64,000 bases of DNA from the NCBI RefSeq assembly GCF_000429085.1, contig NZ_AUBE01000001.1, positions 372,001 through 436,000 on the forward strand, given 5' to 3'. Below are positions 1-8,124 of this stretch, one piece after another. Origin of the DNA: Streptomyces flavidovirens DSM 40150 (lineage in GTDB: Bacteria; Actinomycetota; Actinomycetes; Streptomycetales; Streptomycetaceae). Each line of letters starts with the position of its first letter. Position 1 is the first letter of the stretch. The notes beneath the pieces were generated by a model. It worked only from the letters and a program-made list of their open reading frames with translations. It was not told where the DNA came from and searched no databases. The position numbers and the translations under genes were made by a program.

Positions 1-807
1 GCCCTTCACATTGGCGGTCAGCACCTTCTTGTTCTTCTTCACGAAGTCGGTCACATCGGCGAGCGCCGCCGCCAGTTGCCTGATCGCCTCGGCGAGGTCC
101 TTGCGTTCCCCGGCCAGTTGGTCGGCCACCTTGGCCAGGTTGTTGTTGAACGACCGGACGCTCGCATCGTCCTGTGCCAGCACAGCCGTGAACTCCTGAA
201 GGTTCTCCACCGTCCCGAACAGGTCCTGCCGGCCGTCGGACAGCGTGGTGACGGCCTGCGAAAGGTCCTCCACCGTCCGGTGCAGCTTCCCGCCCTGGCC
301 CTGGAGGTTGTCCGCGCCGACCGCCAGCAGCCGGGACAGCGAACCGTCCTTGTTGGCGCCCTTGGGCCCGAGCGCGTCGCCCGTCGTACGGAGGCTGTCG
401 AATACGCGGTCCAGCTCGACCGGCACGGCCGTCCGGCGCTCGGGGATCACGGCGCCGTTCCGCAGCACCGGGCCGCTCCGGTGGACGGGGAGCAACTGGA
501 GGTAACGGTCGCTGACCACCGAGGAGTTGATGATCGCCGCCTTGGCGTCCGCCGGGACCTTGTACTCGGCGGCGTACTCCAGCTCGACCCGGACCCGCTT
601 CCCCTGCGGCGTGATCTCCTTGACCTCGCCGATCCGCACGCCGAGTACGCGCACGTCGGACCCCGGATAGATGCCGACCGTACGCGGGAAGTACGCCGTA
701 ACCCGGACCGTCGGGGACTGCGACAGGTGCACGAAGGCCAGGACGGCGCAGACCACGAGCACGGTGGCGAGCGCGAGGCGGCGCAGCAGCCGCCGGTCGA
801 TTCTCAT
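1..807 (-). CDS. Mce-family substrate-binding protein, fourth of operon (3' end outside window)
   Basis: Secreted or membrane-anchored Mce (mammalian cell entry) protein, taken to form part of the hydrophobic channel that feeds lipids or steroids to an MlaE-type ABC importer. Seen: an ATG at 807, an N-terminal basic stretch and one membrane segment (about residues 7-24), then a typical MCE beta-barrel domain (about 30-110, with the [14 protein letters not shown] pattern) and a long helical region that is cut off at base 1. The start overlaps the stop of the upstream mce gene by four bases (ATGA), implying translational coupling. It lacks an obvious lipobox. The family call is secure; substrate is unknown, and the C-terminus cannot be described. 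Confidence 0.9.
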   Translation of the reverse strand, partial: MRIDRRLLRRLALATVLVVCAVLAFVHLSQSPTVRVTAYFPRTVGIYPGSDVRVLGVRIGEVKEITPQGKRVRVELEYAAEYKVPADAKAAIINSSVVSDRYLQLLPVHRSGPVLRNGAVIPERRTAVPVELDRVFDSLRTTGDALGPKGANKDGSLSRLLAVGADNLQGQGGKLHRTVEDLSQAVTTLSDGRQDLFGTVENLQEFTAVLAQDDASVRSFNNNLAKVADQLAGERKDLAEAIRQLAAALADVTDFVKKNKKVLTANVKG

Positions 808-1796
808 CGTGAGCCTCCGGTCCTCGGGACCACGGGGGTGGGGGCCACCAGGTTCTGGATGTAGCTGTCGAACCAGCGGCCGTTGCCCAGGGTGTTGGTG
901 AAGACCCGCGTGAAGGGGGCGAGGAGCTCGACGCTGCGGTCGAGGCTGGCCTGGTTGCGTTCGAGCATCCGCACCACTGTGTTCAGACGGGTGAGTGCGG
1001 GGCCGATCGCCGCCCGGTTGTCCTCGACCAGGCCGGACAGCTGAACGCCCAGCGCGATGGAACTCTGCAGCAGTGCGTGGATGACCTGGCGCCGCTTGTG
1101 GATCTCCTCGAACAACTTGTCGCCGTCCTTCACCAGTTTGCTGAACTCGCCCTTGCGGTCGGCGAGTACACCGGTGACACCGTTGGCGTGGTCGAGGAGT
1201 TCGCGCAGCGACCGGTCGCGCGAGGCCACGGTCCTGGAGATCTTCGACAGCCCCTCGATGGAGGCCCTGACCTCTTCGGGGGCGTCCTCGAAGGTGGCCG
1301 ACAGGGTGTCCAGGGCGGTGGCGAGCTGCTTCTTGTCGATCTGCTCGCTCGTGGTGGTGAGGTCGCTGAACGCCTCCACGACGTCGTACGCCGCGACCGT
1401 GCGGCTCAGCGGGATCTCGCTGCCCGGCTCCAGTTGCCCGCCGCCTTCCGGCTCCAGCGCGAGGTACTTCGCACCCAGGATCGTCTTGATGCGGATGGAC
1501 GCACCCGTCCTCGTCCCGAACTCCGGGTCTCCCTTGACCCGGAAATCGACCTTGACGTGGCCGTCGTCCAGCCCCACGTCGTCGACCTTGCCGACCTTGA
1601 CACCGGCGATCCGTACCTCGTCGCCGGGCTTGAGCCCGCCGGCCTCGGAGAACGCCGCGCTGTACTTCTCGCCGCTGCCGATCAGCGGCAGGTCCTGGAC
1701 GTTGAACGCGGCGGCGATCAGCAGCGAGATCGTGGTGAGGCCTACGGCGCCGATCACCACGGGATTGCGTTCACGGAAGGGAATCAACGGCCGCAC
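804..1796 (-). CDS. Mce-family substrate-binding protein, third of operon
   Basis: Mce protein of 330 aa. I place the start at GTG 1796, which gives [14 protein letters not shown] followed directly by a membrane segment (about residues 12-32); the open frame runs further upstream, but that part lies inside the preceding mce gene. The MCE domain (about 38-120) contains the [19 protein letters not shown] pattern and the conserved LGAKYLAL element. The remainder is helical and probably forms the tunnel through which lipids pass to the permeases. It overlaps the upstream gene by 13 bases and the downstream gene by 4, so the block is one operon. Confidence is high for the family and moderate for the exact start. 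Confidence 0.92.
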   Translation of the reverse strand: MRPLIPFRERNPVVIGAVGLTTISLLIAAAFNVQDLPLIGSGEKYSAAFSEAGGLKPGDEVRIAGVKVGKVDDVGLDDGHVKVDFRVKGDPEFGTRTGASIRIKTILGAKYLALEPEGGGQLEPGSEIPLSRTVAAYDVVEAFSDLTTTSEQIDKKQLATALDTLSATFEDAPEEVRASIEGLSKISRTVASRDRSLRELLDHANGVTGVLADRKGEFSKLVKDGDKLFEEIHKRRQVIHALLQSSIALGVQLSGLVEDNRAAIGPALTRLNTVVRMLERNQASLDRSVELLAPFTRVFTNTLGNGRWFDSYIQNLVAPTPVVPRTGGSR

Positions 1797-2821
1797 CTCG
1801 CTCGCGCGACATGGAGTTCGGGTGTGATGACCTCCGCGGTCTTCGGCAGCACGATCCGGCCGTCGAAGTCGCACAGGTAGAAGTTGAACCAGGAGCCGTA
1901 CGAGGCGGTGCCGGTGAGCTTGTTGAGCTTGCGGGGCAGCCGTTGCAGGACGCCTTCCACGGTCTTCTCGTGGTCGTTCAGCGTTCCGGTGAGCTCGCCG
2001 AGCTCCGCGATGTCGGTTTTCAGCGGCGGGCGGGCGTCCTTGAGGAGACCCGAGGTGGCCTCGGCGAGGCCGTTGATGCCCGCCAGCGACTCCCCGATGG
2101 GTTTGCGGTCGGCCGAAAGCCCCGAGATGAGCCGTTGCAGTTGCGCGATCAGCTCGGAGAACCGGGTACTTCGCTTGTCCACGGTCTTCAGGACCGTGTT
2201 GAGGTTGTCGATCACTGAACCGATCAGCTTGTCCCGTTCCGCGAGCGTCGTGGTGAGCGAGGCGGTGTGCGTGAGCAGGCTGCGGACCGTGCCGCCCTCG
2301 CCCTGGAGGGTCTTGACGATCTCGGTGGCGAGCTGGTTCACGTCCTTGGGGCTCAGCGCGGCGAACAGCGGCTTGAACCCGTTCAGCAGGGCGTTGAGGT
2401 CGAGCGCGGGCTCGGTACGGGAGAGCGGGATGCGCCCGCCGGGCGCCAGCCGCGTCCCGTCCCCCGCGCCCTCCGTCAGCGCGATGTACCGCTGCCCGAT
2501 GAGGCTGCGGTAGCGGATGACGGCACGGGTGCTGGTGAGCAGCGGCCGGTCGCTGGAGACGCTGAAGGTGACCTCGGCCAGCGTCCGGTCCTTGATGTCG
2601 ATGCTTTCGACCTGGCCGACGCGTACGCCCGCGACCCGGATGTCGTCGCCCTCCTCCAGGCTGGTGACATCGCTGAACACGGCGGAGTACGCCTCCTTGG
2701 GCGTGAAGGAAAAGTTGACGATGGTGGCCGCGAGCAACGCGGTCGCCACCACCGTCACCACCGCGAAAAGGCCGAGCTTGACGAGCTGCGGGGCCGTTGT
2801 CCTGGCGTTCGTACGGCTCAT
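1784..2821 (-). CDS. Mce-family substrate-binding protein, second of operon
   Basis: Mce protein of 345 aa beginning MSRTNARTTAPQLVKLGLF, with one membrane segment at about residues 13-35 and an MCE domain at about 42-122 (EEGDDIRVAGVRVGQV and the LIGQRYIALTEG element). The C-terminal half is predicted helical and contains a single late Cys pair. The ATG overlaps the upstream TGA as ATGA (2821-2818), with an SD-like GGCGGTGAGCG just upstream. In this family the Mce proteins assemble as a hetero-hexamer; here the window shows four of the expected six. Role inferred from the operon: extracytoplasmic lipid capture and transfer. Confidence 0.92.
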   Translation of the reverse strand: MSRTNARTTAPQLVKLGLFAVVTVVATALLAATIVNFSFTPKEAYSAVFSDVTSLEEGDDIRVAGVRVGQVESIDIKDRTLAEVTFSVSSDRPLLTSTRAVIRYRSLIGQRYIALTEGAGDGTRLAPGGRIPLSRTEPALDLNALLNGFKPLFAALSPKDVNQLATEIVKTLQGEGGTVRSLLTHTASLTTTLAERDKLIGSVIDNLNTVLKTVDKRSTRFSELIAQLQRLISGLSADRKPIGESLAGINGLAEATSGLLKDARPPLKTDIAELGELTGTLNDHEKTVEGVLQRLPRKLNKLTGTASYGSWFNFYLCDFDGRIVLPKTAEVITPELHVARARCGR

Positions 2822-4074
2822 ACGACGCTCACCGCCGTTCCCCGTGCCATCGGACCGAAGAGCAGCGTCGTGACCGCCGGCACCTCGTCGGCGGGCACAC
2901 CCATGGCCGGGGCCACGAGCGAGGCGACGGCGTGCTGTTCGGCCGCCGTACCGGACACGGGGGGCACGGCTCCGCCGGATTTGGGTGACGCCGACGTGCC
3001 GTCGTTGAGTTTCGTCGGCGGTGCGGGGACGTGCGGGTGGGGCAGACCTCTGCAGTTGGGGCCGGAGCGGTCGGCATAGCGCGGTTCCTCGCCGGGTCGG
3101 TAGGGGGGACGTTGGGGGACGAATTCGAGGGTGATGCGCATCTTCCCGCCGCTGAACGCCCGCTCGGACTCCGCTTCCTGCCGCACCAGCCCGGCCAGCA
3201 GGCACGGGTACTGCGGTGAGTAGCGGGCGAACAGGGCCAGCGTGGGACGGGAGACACGGCCCAGCGTGATGATCCGGGCGGAGTTCTCGTCGAGTACGGC
3301 TTCCGTGGTGTCCGCGGCGGTGGCGGTCCACGTGAGGACCGACGCGAGCCGGTCCTCCTGCTCGACGAGGGTCCGGCTGGTGGTGAGGGTGTTCTCCAGG
3401 ACCCGCAGCAGGTCGGGGGCCGCCTCGCCGTACACCTCGGCCACATCGGCGAACCGCGAGATGTCCTCCTGCAGGGAGGGCATGTGCGGGTTGAGCCGGC
3501 GCAGGTACGCCTCCAGGCGTACGAGGTTGTCGCCGATCTTGTCGCCGCGCCCTTCGAGGGCGGTGGCGAAAGCCGACAGGGTGGCGTTCAGCTCGGCGGG
3601 CTGCACGGTGCGCAGCAGCGGCAGCAGGTCGTTCATGAGCTGCTGGAGCTCGATGCCGACTTCGGTGCGGTCCTGGGTGATGACGTCACCGGCGCGGATG
3701 TGCCGCGTGGCGGCGTTACGGGAGCCCGCGGGCGGGGCCACCAGGTCGACGTACTTCTCACCGAACAGGGTCTTGGGCAGCAGCCGCGCATGGACGTCGG
3801 CCGGGATGAGCCGGACGTGCTCCGGTTTCAGCGCGATGCCGAGGGTCGCCTTCTCGCCGTCGGCCCGCACCTCGCGGACCTCGCCGACCAGCAGGCCGCG
3901 CAGCTTGACGTCGGCGCGGGGCTCCAGTTGGTTGCCGAGCGTGTCCGCCTCCAGGGTGATGCGGACGACGGAGGTGAACACCTGCTGGTAGATGGCGACG
4001 GTCAGGGACAGCAGCAGGGCGATGACCGTGAGGAAGACGATCCCGTACAGCCGCAGTCGTGTGCTTTTGCGCAT
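2818..4074 (-). CDS. Mce-family substrate-binding protein, first of operon
   Basis: First Mce protein after the two permeases, 418 aa. It starts at ATG 4074 (MRKSTRLRLYGIVFL) with a membrane segment at about residues 9-29. The MCE domain (about 38-120) has the RADVKLRGLLVGEVREV pattern and LFGEKYVDL. The C-terminal tail (about 340-418) is Pro/Ala-rich and low in complexity, which fits a surface-exposed end. Position next to the permease and the TLFGEKYVDL element resemble the MceA component. It starts 9 bases after the permease stop. Substrate cannot be told from the sequence. Confidence 0.92.
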   Translation of the reverse strand: MRKSTRLRLYGIVFLTVIALLLSLTVAIYQQVFTSVVRITLEADTLGNQLEPRADVKLRGLLVGEVREVRADGEKATLGIALKPEHVRLIPADVHARLLPKTLFGEKYVDLVAPPAGSRNAATRHIRAGDVITQDRTEVGIELQQLMNDLLPLLRTVQPAELNATLSAFATALEGRGDKIGDNLVRLEAYLRRLNPHMPSLQEDISRFADVAEVYGEAAPDLLRVLENTLTTSRTLVEQEDRLASVLTWTATAADTTEAVLDENSARIITLGRVSRPTLALFARYSPQYPCLLAGLVRQEAESERAFSGGKMRITLEFVPQRPPYRPGEEPRYADRSGPNCRGLPHPHVPAPPTKLNDGTSASPKSGGAVPPVSGTAAEQHAVASLVAPAMGVPADEVPAVTTLLFGPMARGTAVSVV

Positions 4075-4082
4075 CGGCCGCC

Positions 4083-4898
4083 CTACCCCGCTATCCGTAC
4101 GGTCGTGTTGGCGCCCCAGATGGCCAGGCTGAGGAAGAAGTCGAGCACGTTGATGGCGACGATGGAGGTACGTACGCCACGGCCGACCGCGACACCGACA
4201 CCGGCCGGGCCGCCGCTCGCGTAATAGCCGTAGTAGCAGTGCACCAGGATGATCACGACGGCGAAGACGATCACCTTGCCGAAGGACCACAGCACGTCGA
4301 CCGGTGGCAGGTACTGCTGGAAGTAGTGGTCGTACGTACCGGCCGACTGCCCGTAGTAGCCGGTGGTGATGGTGCGGGCGGCGAAGTAGGAGGAGAGGAG
4401 TCCGACGACGTACAGCGGGATGACGGCCACGAAGCCGGCGATCATGCGGGTCGTCACCAGGAACGGGAGGGAGGGGACGCCCATCACCTCCAGCGCGTCG
4501 GTCTCCTCGCTGATGCGCATCGCGCCGAGCTGGGCGGTGAACCCGGCGCCGACCGTCGCCGACAGCGCGAGCCCGGCGACGAGGGGGGCGATCTCGCGGG
4601 TGTTGAAGTACGCGGAGAGGAAGGCCACGAAGTTCGACGTGCCGAGCTGGTTGAGCGCGGCGTACCCCTGGAGGCCGACTTCGGTGCCGGTGAAGAAGGA
4701 CAGGAACGCGATGACGCCGACCGTGCCGCCGACGACCGCCAGCGCGCCGCGTCCGAAGCTGACTTCGGCCAGCAGGCGCAGTACTTCCTTCTTGTAGCGG
4801 CGCAGGGTGCGGCCGGTCCAGGCGAGGGAACGCCCGTAGAAGACCATCTGCGTGCCCAGCTCCTCCAGGGAGCGCAGCGGGCGGTCGAGAAGTCGCAC
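4083..4898 (-). CDS. MlaE/YrbE-type ABC permease (second permease of mce operon)
   Basis: Integral membrane permease, 271 aa, of the MlaE (DUF140, YrbE) family that works with Mce proteins and the Mkl ATPase in lipid import. Seen: an amphipathic N-terminus followed by about five hydrophobic segments and the family hallmark around ISEETDALEVMGVPSLPFLV, which contains the conserved glutamates that couple to the ATPase (EETDALEVMG). It starts 2 bases after the stop of the first permease. The two permeases presumably form a heterodimer. High confidence from length, motif and neighbours. Confidence 0.95.
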   Translation of the reverse strand: MRLLDRPLRSLEELGTQMVFYGRSLAWTGRTLRRYKKEVLRLLAEVSFGRGALAVVGGTVGVIAFLSFFTGTEVGLQGYAALNQLGTSNFVAFLSAYFNTREIAPLVAGLALSATVGAGFTAQLGAMRISEETDALEVMGVPSLPFLVTTRMIAGFVAVIPLYVVGLLSSYFAARTITTGYYGQSAGTYDHYFQQYLPPVDVLWSFGKVIVFAVVIILVHCYYGYYASGGPAGVGVAVGRGVRTSIVAINVLDFFLSLAIWGANTTVRIAG

Positions 4899-4900
4899 AA

Positions 4901-5671
4901 CTAACCTCTCTGCGGGACGATTTGGAAGTACACGGCCGTCATCACGAAGTTCGTCACGAACAGCAACATGAACGTGATGACCACGGACTGGTTGACCGCG
5001 TCACCGACGCCCTTCGGCCCGCCCTTGGCGTTCAGCCCCTTGTACGAGGCGACGATCGCGGCGATGGCGCCGAATACCAGGGCTTTGAGCTCGGCCGCCC
5101 ACAGGTCGGAGAGCTGGGCGAGGGTGGTGAAGGAGGCCAGGTAGGCGCCGGGGGTGCCGTTCTGCATGACCACGTTGAAGAAGTAGCCGCCGGCCACTCC
5201 GACGACGGAGACCAGGCCGTTGAGGAGTACGGCCACGAGCATCGTGGCCAGCACGCGGGGGACGACGAGCCGGTGGATCGGGTCGATGCCGAGGACCTGC
5301 ATGGCGTCGATCTCCTCGCGGATCTTGCGCGCACCGAGGTCCGCGCAGATCGCGGTGCCGCCGGCTCCGGCGATGAGCAGCGCCGTGACGATCGGGGACG
5401 CCTCGCGCAGGACCGCCAGTACGGAGGCGGCGCCGGAGAACGACTGGGCGCCGAGCTGCCGGGTCAGGCTGCCGATCTGGAGCGCGATGACGGCGCCGAA
5501 GGGGATGGAGACCAGGGCCGTGGGGAGGATCGTGACGCTGGCGATGAACCAGGCCTGCTGGATGAACTCCCGCAACTGGAAGGGGCGTCGGGGGAGGGTG
5601 CGGATGACATCCAGGGCCATGGCGAAGAGGCTGCCGGAGTGTTTCAGGGCGCCGGTGGGGGACAGGCTCAT
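4901..5671 (-). CDS. MlaE/YrbE-type ABC permease (first permease of mce operon)
   Basis: Permease of 256 aa, MlaE/YrbE family. It has the diagnostic REEIDAMQVLGIDPIHRLV segment (about residues 122-140) and several membrane helices. Its start codon overlaps the 3' end of the ATPase gene by four bases, as is usual for translationally coupled mce operons. It pairs with the following permease. The N-terminal 30 residues (RRPFQLREFIQQAWF) are the cytoplasmic amphipathic helix typical of the family. Confidence 0.95.
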   Translation of the reverse strand: MSLSPTGALKHSGSLFAMALDVIRTLPRRPFQLREFIQQAWFIASVTILPTALVSIPFGAVIALQIGSLTRQLGAQSFSGAASVLAVLREASPIVTALLIAGAGGTAICADLGARKIREEIDAMQVLGIDPIHRLVVPRVLATMLVAVLLNGLVSVVGVAGGYFFNVVMQNGTPGAYLASFTTLAQLSDLWAAELKALVFGAIAAIVASYKGLNAKGGPKGVGDAVNQSVVITFMLLFVTNFVMTAVYFQIVPQRG

Positions 5672-6708
5672 GCGTCCGTCACCTCCTTCTGCTGCTGCGT
5701 CTGCTGCGTCTGCTGCTTCTGCTCCTGTTCCTGCTTCTGCTGCTGCTGCTCCTGTTCCTGCTTCTGCTGCTGCTTCGGCTCGTGGAGCTCCGCCTCGCGC
5801 TCGGCGATCGCCTGCCAGCGGGGCGGGCGGGTGACTCCGGGGCTGGGGAGCAGGCGGGGGGTCATGGGCGTCGCGGACGCTTCCCCGTCCCCGGAGTTCC
5901 CGTCGGTGCCGAGCTCGGCGAGCTCCTGCTCGACCTGGGCGGCGTCCTTCTCCTCCGCCATGCCGATCGGGCCCTGCATACGGCCGTTGAGGAACTGCCG
6001 TACTACCGGCTCGTCGCTGGTGAGCAGCTTGTCGCGCGGGCCGAACATCACCAGCTCGCGCCGGAAGAGCAGCCCGATGTTGTCCGGGACCAGGCGGGCC
6101 GAGGCGATGTCGTGGGTGACGATCAGGAAGGTCGCGTCGATCTGCGCGTTCAGGTCGACGATCAGCTGGTTGAGGTAGGCCACGCGCACCGGGTCGAGCC
6201 CCGAGTCGGGCTCGTCGAACAGGATGATCTCCGGGTCGAGCACCAGCGCGCGTGCCAGTCCAGCCCGTTTGCGCATACCGCCGGAGATCTCGCCGGGCAG
6301 CTTGTCCTCGGCGCCGATCAGACCGACCATGTCCATCTTTTCGAGGACGATCCGTCTGACCTCACTCTCCGGCTTGCGGGTGTGCTCGCGCAGCGGGAAG
6401 GCGATGTTGTCGTACAGACTCATCGAACCGAACAGCGCGCCGTCCTGGAACAGCACACCGAAGAGCTTGCGTACCTCGTAGAGATCACGCTCGCGGAGCT
6501 TGGTGATGTCCTGCCCGGCGATCGTGATCGATCCCCGCTCCGGCTTGAGCAGTCCCACGAGCGTCTTGAGAAACACCGACTTTCCCGTGCCCGAGGGGCC
6601 GAGCATGACGGATACCTCGCCGGCCGGCAGTGTCAGGGACACGTCCTGCCAGATGACCTGGTTGCCGAAGGATTTGGTCAATCCCTCCACACAGATCTCG
6701 ACACCCAT
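5668..6708 (-). CDS. Mce-system ABC ATPase (Mkl/MlaF family) with Gln-rich C-terminal tail
   Basis: Cytoplasmic ATPase that powers the Mce importer. Seen: Walker A GPSGTGKS at residues 37-44, signature ISGGM, Walker B IILFDEPDSGLDP and the switch His in VTHD. The core ends near residue 265. After it come about 80 residues of acidic and Pro-rich linker and then an almost pure Q/K/E tail encoded by CTG/CTT-type triplet repeats (5687-5775), not part of the usual family fold. I choose ATG 6708 (MGVEICVEGL) over GTG 6717, because AAGGG lies 8 bases before the ATG. First gene of the operon; the promoter should lie in 6709-6850. Confidence 0.93.
   Translation of the reverse strand: MGVEICVEGLTKSFGNQVIWQDVSLTLPAGEVSVMLGPSGTGKSVFLKTLVGLLKPERGSITIAGQDITKLRERDLYEVRKLFGVLFQDGALFGSMSLYDNIAFPLREHTRKPESEVRRIVLEKMDMVGLIGAEDKLPGEISGGMRKRAGLARALVLDPEIILFDEPDSGLDPVRVAYLNQLIVDLNAQIDATFLIVTHDIASARLVPDNIGLLFRRELVMFGPRDKLLTSDEPVVRQFLNGRMQGPIGMAEEKDAAQVEQELAELGTDGNSGDGEASATPMTPRLLPSPGVTRPPRWQAIAEREAELHEPKQQQKQEQEQQQQKQEQEQKQQTQQTQQQKEVTDA
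5687..5775 (-). repeat. Triplet-type repeat encoding a Gln/Lys/Glu tail
   Basis: About 90 bp built of CTGCTG, CTTCTG and CTCCTGTTCCTG blocks. A 27-base block is present twice in tandem. On the minus strand it is read in frame as runs of Q broken by K, E and T at the very C-terminus of the Mce ATPase. Likely prone to length change by slippage. Confidence 0.8.
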
Positions 6709-6850
6709 CCGGTTCACCCTTCAGCGGGGAGCAGCTCTGACATCTGCTCTACGGGGAGGGGCGGCGGGTCCGTCGCCAAGAAAGTGAAGATTTTTTACGT
6801 GGCTGAAATCAGCGGGGGTGCCCGGGGGTGCGGTTGCGGTGGCTTCGGCG

Positions 6851-6960
6851 TCGGTGCCGCGCCGGAGCGTCTCCTCGGGCGTCGAACGTTCGGGTATCGC
6901 GTTGTTTCATTCGCGGTGGTTGCGTTCAACGCCCTGCGGGGAGCGCCCCGACACGTCCCC
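6851..6960 (+). repeat. 110-bp dispersed repeat, copy A
   Basis: Aligns without gaps to 22962-23071 in inverted orientation, with 7 mismatches in 110 positions (about 94% identity by eye). It contains the palindromes CGAACGTTCG and GCGTTCAACGC. Copy A overlaps the last 17 codons and the stop of the minus-strand sigma factor gene, so that protein's end (SPQGVERNHRE) is supplied by the repeat. The match stops at similar points on both sides, indicating a discrete element. No transposase or target duplication is visible. Confidence 0.85.
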
Positions 6961-8043
6961 GACTGGCACCGTGACGTGCGGGGCGGTCATGGTGGGCGGG
7001 GCCGGGAGCGTCGGCTTCGGGACCGCAGGGGCGGGTACGGGCGGCAGCGTCGGCTCGGGCACGGAGGGTACGGAGGCCACGGGCAGGGCGGGTACGGAAG
7101 GGGCGGGTACGGGTGGGAGCGCCGGGGTGGGCACGGCAGGGGTGGGCACGGGCGGGAGCTCCGGCGCGACCTTCGGCAGCCGCAGCTCCGGCAGCACCGC
7201 CGGGAGCGGGAGGTCGGTGGGTGACGCCGTACCGCTGCGGGGGGACGGGTCGGCGTCGGGCCTCGCGGGGGAAGGCGGGGAGGGGCGCGTGGTGGTGGAC
7301 GAGGCCGACGGTATTGCGAAGCCGGCCGTTTCTGAGCCCTGTCCGGGCTCGGAGGTGGCGTGCCGGCCGGGCCCCGGCTGCCCCGGCTCGTACGCGAAAG
7401 GAATGACCAGCCCCACCACGGCCAGCGTCGCCGCCGCGGACGCCGCTGCCAGGGCGGGCGCATGCCCTCCCGCCTGGTCCCGGCCGCGCCCGAGGAGCCA
7501 CAGACCCAGCGCCAGCGTCCCCGCCAGCGAGTTGCGCAGCGTACGGCGGGCCCTGGCCAGCAGCGACTCGACCGCCTCGTAGCTCAGGTCCATCTCACGG
7601 GCGATCTGTGCGACGTCCCGGTCCTCCGACTTCAGCCGGAGTGCCTCCGCCTGCCGGGCGGGCAGCTCCCGGCTCCGGTACGCCAGCCACCTGGCCTCCG
7701 CCCGGTCGCACACCGCCTCCTCGACGGGGACCGGGCCGGGGGCGGTGAGCTTCGGGGTGCCGCACACCTGGGCCTCGCGGTTGACCTGCCGGTAGCGGTC
7801 GACGCACAGGCGCATGGTGACCGTCGTCAGCCATGCGCCCATCCGCGCGTCGTCGAGGTGCGCGTTCTGGGCGCCGCGCAGCATCGCCTCCTGAACGGCG
7901 TCCTCGGCGTCCTCGGCGCTCATGGACCTGCGGCGCGCCACCTTGAGCAACTGCTCGCGGTGGCTCCACATGCGCTGCCACCGCAGGTGGGCCGATTCGT
8001 CACCCGGTCCGGCCAGGTGCGCAGGGTGCCTGTCCGTCGCCAT
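6907..8043 (-). CDS. ECF-like RNA polymerase sigma factor with membrane segment and Pro-rich C-terminal domain
   Basis: 378 aa. Sigma region 2 lies at about residues 25-87 (AEDAEDAVQEAML, then VDRYR) and region 4 at about 128-172 (LPARQAEALRLKSEDRDVAQ, and an HTH with YEAVESLLARARRTLR). After this a hydrophobic segment (about 196-217) is followed by a 150-residue Pro/Val/Ala-rich region with repeated PPVPAPAVP-type units (about 270-350). This fusion suggests a membrane-tethered sigma factor whose extracytoplasmic tail might replace an anti-sigma factor; that is inference. No separate anti-sigma gene is adjacent. The final codons come from repeat copy A. ATG 8043 follows a GAGGAGGCTTC-type SD. 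Confidence 0.85.
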   Translation of the reverse strand: MATDRHPAHLAGPGDESAHLRWQRMWSHREQLLKVARRRSMSAEDAEDAVQEAMLRGAQNAHLDDARMGAWLTTVTMRLCVDRYRQVNREAQVCGTPKLTAPGPVPVEEAVCDRAEARWLAYRSRELPARQAEALRLKSEDRDVAQIAREMDLSYEAVESLLARARRTLRNSLAGTLALGLWLLGRGRDQAGGHAPALAAASAAATLAVVGLVIPFAYEPGQPGPGRHATSEPGQGSETAGFAIPSASSTTTRPSPPSPARPDADPSPRSGTASPTDLPLPAVLPELRLPKVAPELPPVPTPAVPTPALPPVPAPSVPALPVASVPSVPEPTLPPVPAPAVPKPTLPAPPTMTAPHVTVPVGDVSGRSPQGVERNHRE

Positions 8044-8124
8044 GAAGCCTCCTCGCGCTCACGCCTCGCGGGGACGTTACCGCCCGGTATCCGGAGTTGT
8101 GGAGAGGTGGCGCGGGAGTGAGTC

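Noticed and set aside
6818..7582. Long plus-strand open frame with many Gly/Thr repeats over the sigma factor gene
   Set aside because: It is the reverse of the Pro-rich domain and of the sigma-4 coding sequence; high GC keeps several frames open. The minus-strand frame has real sigma motifs and a good SD.
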